This document shows, in pieces, positions 62,563 through 64,000 of a stretch of DNA of 64,000 nt. Both the position numbers and the translations under genes were made by a program. The stretch lies in the NCBI GenBank assembly GCA_045652245.1, contig JAZRTY010000042.1, positions 1 to 64,000 of the forward strand, written 5' to 3'. Origin of the DNA: SIG622 sp045652245. GTDB lineage: Bacteria; Bacillota; Clostridia; Oscillospirales; CAG-382. The stretch's first letter is position 1, and every line of letters begins with the position of its first letter. Under the pieces are notes generated by a model. The model saw nothing but the letters and a program-made list of their open reading frames with translations. It was not told the origin of the DNA and did no database searches.

Positions 62563-63924
62563 TTATTCCTCAATTATATCTGCAAGATTTACAAGTCTTA
62601 TACCTTGTGCGATAATAATAATGTGGTCATTTGGAAGTATAAAATCATCACCACTCGGAATGATTATGGCTCTGTCACGAATTATCCCGGCAACAAGGAT
62701 GTTTTTCTTGATTTTAAGCTCTTTTAGCGGAATATTGCCGAATGCAAATTCGTTTTCAACTATAAATTCAAGCGCTTCAGCTTTTCCGTCTGTGATTTTA
62801 TACAGAGTTTCCACACTGCTGCCCATTGAATTTTCAAGTGCTCTTGCGTATCTTGTCAGAACATCTGAGACCATCTTTTTCGGTGAAATAACGGTATCAA
62901 GTCCCATATTTTCAGAAAGGAAGGCAAGCTCGGGGCGATTTACCTTTGTTATTACCTTCGGAACGCCCTGTGACTGTGCATAGTATGATATGAGGATATT
63001 TTGTTCATCCATACCTGTAAGTGCAATAAATGCATCGGTATCACGCAAACCTTCTTCCGAAAGAAGCTCCTGCTTTGCGCCGTCACCGTGAATAATCGTA
63101 GCCTTGGGAAGATAGTTGCTGAACAACTCACAACGACTGATGTCCTGTTCGATAATCTTCACCTTTACCCCACTTGCTATAAGCTTCTTTGCAAGATAAA
63201 ACGCAATTCTGCTCGCACCGAGTATAATTACGCTCCTTGAATGCTCCTGCATAATTCCAAGCATTCTGAAGAGCTTTTCGATTTCGGCTTGCTCTGCTGC
63301 AATATGTATTCTGTCTCCGCTCTTCATAACGAAATTTCCTCTCGGAATGAAGACCTGTTCATCTCGCTGTACGGCGCATACAAGGAATTTTGCATCATAC
63401 TGCTTTCTTATTTCGTGAAGCGTCATTCCGTCAAGCACAGAATCGGGCTTGAGCTTTATTTCAATAAGCTCAAACTGACGTTTGCAGAAGGTTTCGACAT
63501 TTACGGCGCTCGGGAATCTCAAAATGTTATAAAGCTCGTGCGCTGCAAGAAAATCCGGATTTAGTGACAATGACAGATTCAGCTGCTTCTTCATGAAATT
63601 CAGGCTCTTGTCATTATATTCGGGGTTTCTGATTCTTGCAATGGTGTGCCTTGTACCGAGCTTTCTTGCAAGGAAGCAGCAAAGCATATTAAATTCGTCA
63701 GAACCGGTAACTGCCACAAGAAGCTCTGCCTCATCAGCTCCTGCTTCAAGCAATATATCACTGTCAACTCCGTTTCCGACAACACACATTGCGTCATACA
63801 CATTAGAAATTTCTTTGACAATTTCTGCATTTGAATCTATCGCAACGACCTCATGCCCCTCAAGGAGCAGATTCTGAATAATAGCTTCTCCTATTTTTCC
63901 ACAGCCTACGATTATAATTTTCAT
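62563..63924 (-). CDS. trkA: Trk system potassium uptake regulator TrkA
   Basis: A 453-residue protein with two RCK units: NAD-binding GCGKIGEAIIQNL with VAIDSN (residues 1-130), a TrkA-C domain (about 140-220), a second Rossmann unit (VIILGASRIAFYLAKKL with KIIEQD, about 230-350) and a second TrkA-C (about 370-450). It binds NAD(H) or ATP and gates TrkH. AAGTGAAGAT-ATG. First gene of a trkA-trkH operon. Confidence 0.95.
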   Translation of the reverse strand: MKIIIVGCGKIGEAIIQNLLLEGHEVVAIDSNAEIVKEISNVYDAMCVVGNGVDSDILLEAGADEAELLVAVTGSDEFNMLCCFLARKLGTRHTIARIRNPEYNDKSLNFMKKQLNLSLSLNPDFLAAHELYNILRFPSAVNVETFCKRQFELIEIKLKPDSVLDGMTLHEIRKQYDAKFLVCAVQRDEQVFIPRGNFVMKSGDRIHIAAEQAEIEKLFRMLGIMQEHSRSVIILGASRIAFYLAKKLIASGVKVKIIEQDISRCELFSNYLPKATIIHGDGAKQELLSEEGLRDTDAFIALTGMDEQNILISYYAQSQGVPKVITKVNRPELAFLSENMGLDTVISPKKMVSDVLTRYARALENSMGSSVETLYKITDGKAEALEFIVENEFAFGNIPLKELKIKKNILVAGIIRDRAIIIPSGDDFILPNDHIIIIAQGIRLVNLADIIEE

Positions 63925-64000
63925 ATCTTCACTTCCTGTTCCATTATATTCGGTTGTAAATTTTTGATTATTTTATGAGTAAACGGGAAGGTGATATCTA

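Overview
The window reads as a low-GC, spore-forming Firmicute of the class Clostridia, probably from the Ruminococcaceae/Oscillospiraceae side. This rests on protein resemblance, sigma-A type promoters, strong AGGAGG ribosome sites and a spoIVA gene; no marker such as rRNA is present to fix the genus. It splits at about 28.13 kb into two parts: a mobile element that runs off the left edge, and ordinary chromosome.

Mobile element (1 to about 28,130). From left to right: the tail of a HEPN-like protein; a HipB/HipA-like pair; a complete type I restriction-modification operon (hsdR, a small PD-(D/E)XK-like gene, hsdM, hsdS); and a phase-variation cassette made of a silent target-recognition domain, a tyrosine recombinase gene and an oppositely oriented silent hsdS. 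Three inverted-repeat pairs join the active and silent copies, so 2 x 3 specificities could be assembled. Next is an 0.8 kb stretch without protein genes that holds four successive promoter-short transcript-terminator units. It is followed by an XRE repressor, a SLOG-family protein, a secreted protein with copper-amine-oxidase-type stalk repeats, a MazF-like toxin, a RepB-type primase with a CHC2 zinc finger, a small resolvase, and two small modules of unknown function. A methyltransferase module (20.5-25.9 kb) holds a duplicated adenine/N4 methyltransferase whose second half has lost its catalytic motifs, a circularly permuted cytosine-5 methyltransferase, and three unknown genes; shared DNA motifs precede its transcription units. 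The last gene is a large serine recombinase.

Junction. Immediately after the recombinase lies the 3' end of spoIVA (about the last 95 codons, ending GLICIIL), in frame but without a start. The element has therefore split spoIVA, as skin-type elements split sigK. The other half of spoIVA and the left attachment site must lie outside the window.

Chromosome (28,130-64,000). GH1 beta-glucosidase; a small Cys-rich membrane protein; tRNA-Glu with nearby repeats; a MinD-like ATPase and methylglyoxal synthase; VanY-like carboxypeptidase; MATE and ZIP transporters; a heterodimeric ABC exporter; a candidate structured RNA; an ImmA/IrrE protease; phosphoribosylpyrophosphate synthase; a SleB-like hydrolase; a zinc-ribbon membrane protein and a lipoprotein; NAD(P)H-hydrate dehydratase; EndoA/MazF; ispD-ispF; a TrmH-family RNA methyltransferase; dprA-topA; the plsX-rnc-radical SAM-smc cluster; aspartate kinase; rplS with its leader hairpin; and trkH-trkA.

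How it fits together. The element carries its own integration enzyme, replication primase, restriction system with switchable specificity, orphan methyltransferases and toxins, all consistent with a self-maintaining integrative element. No relaxase or type IV secretion gene is visible in this part, so conjugation cannot be judged. Coordinates of short sites were counted by eye and may be off by one or two bases.
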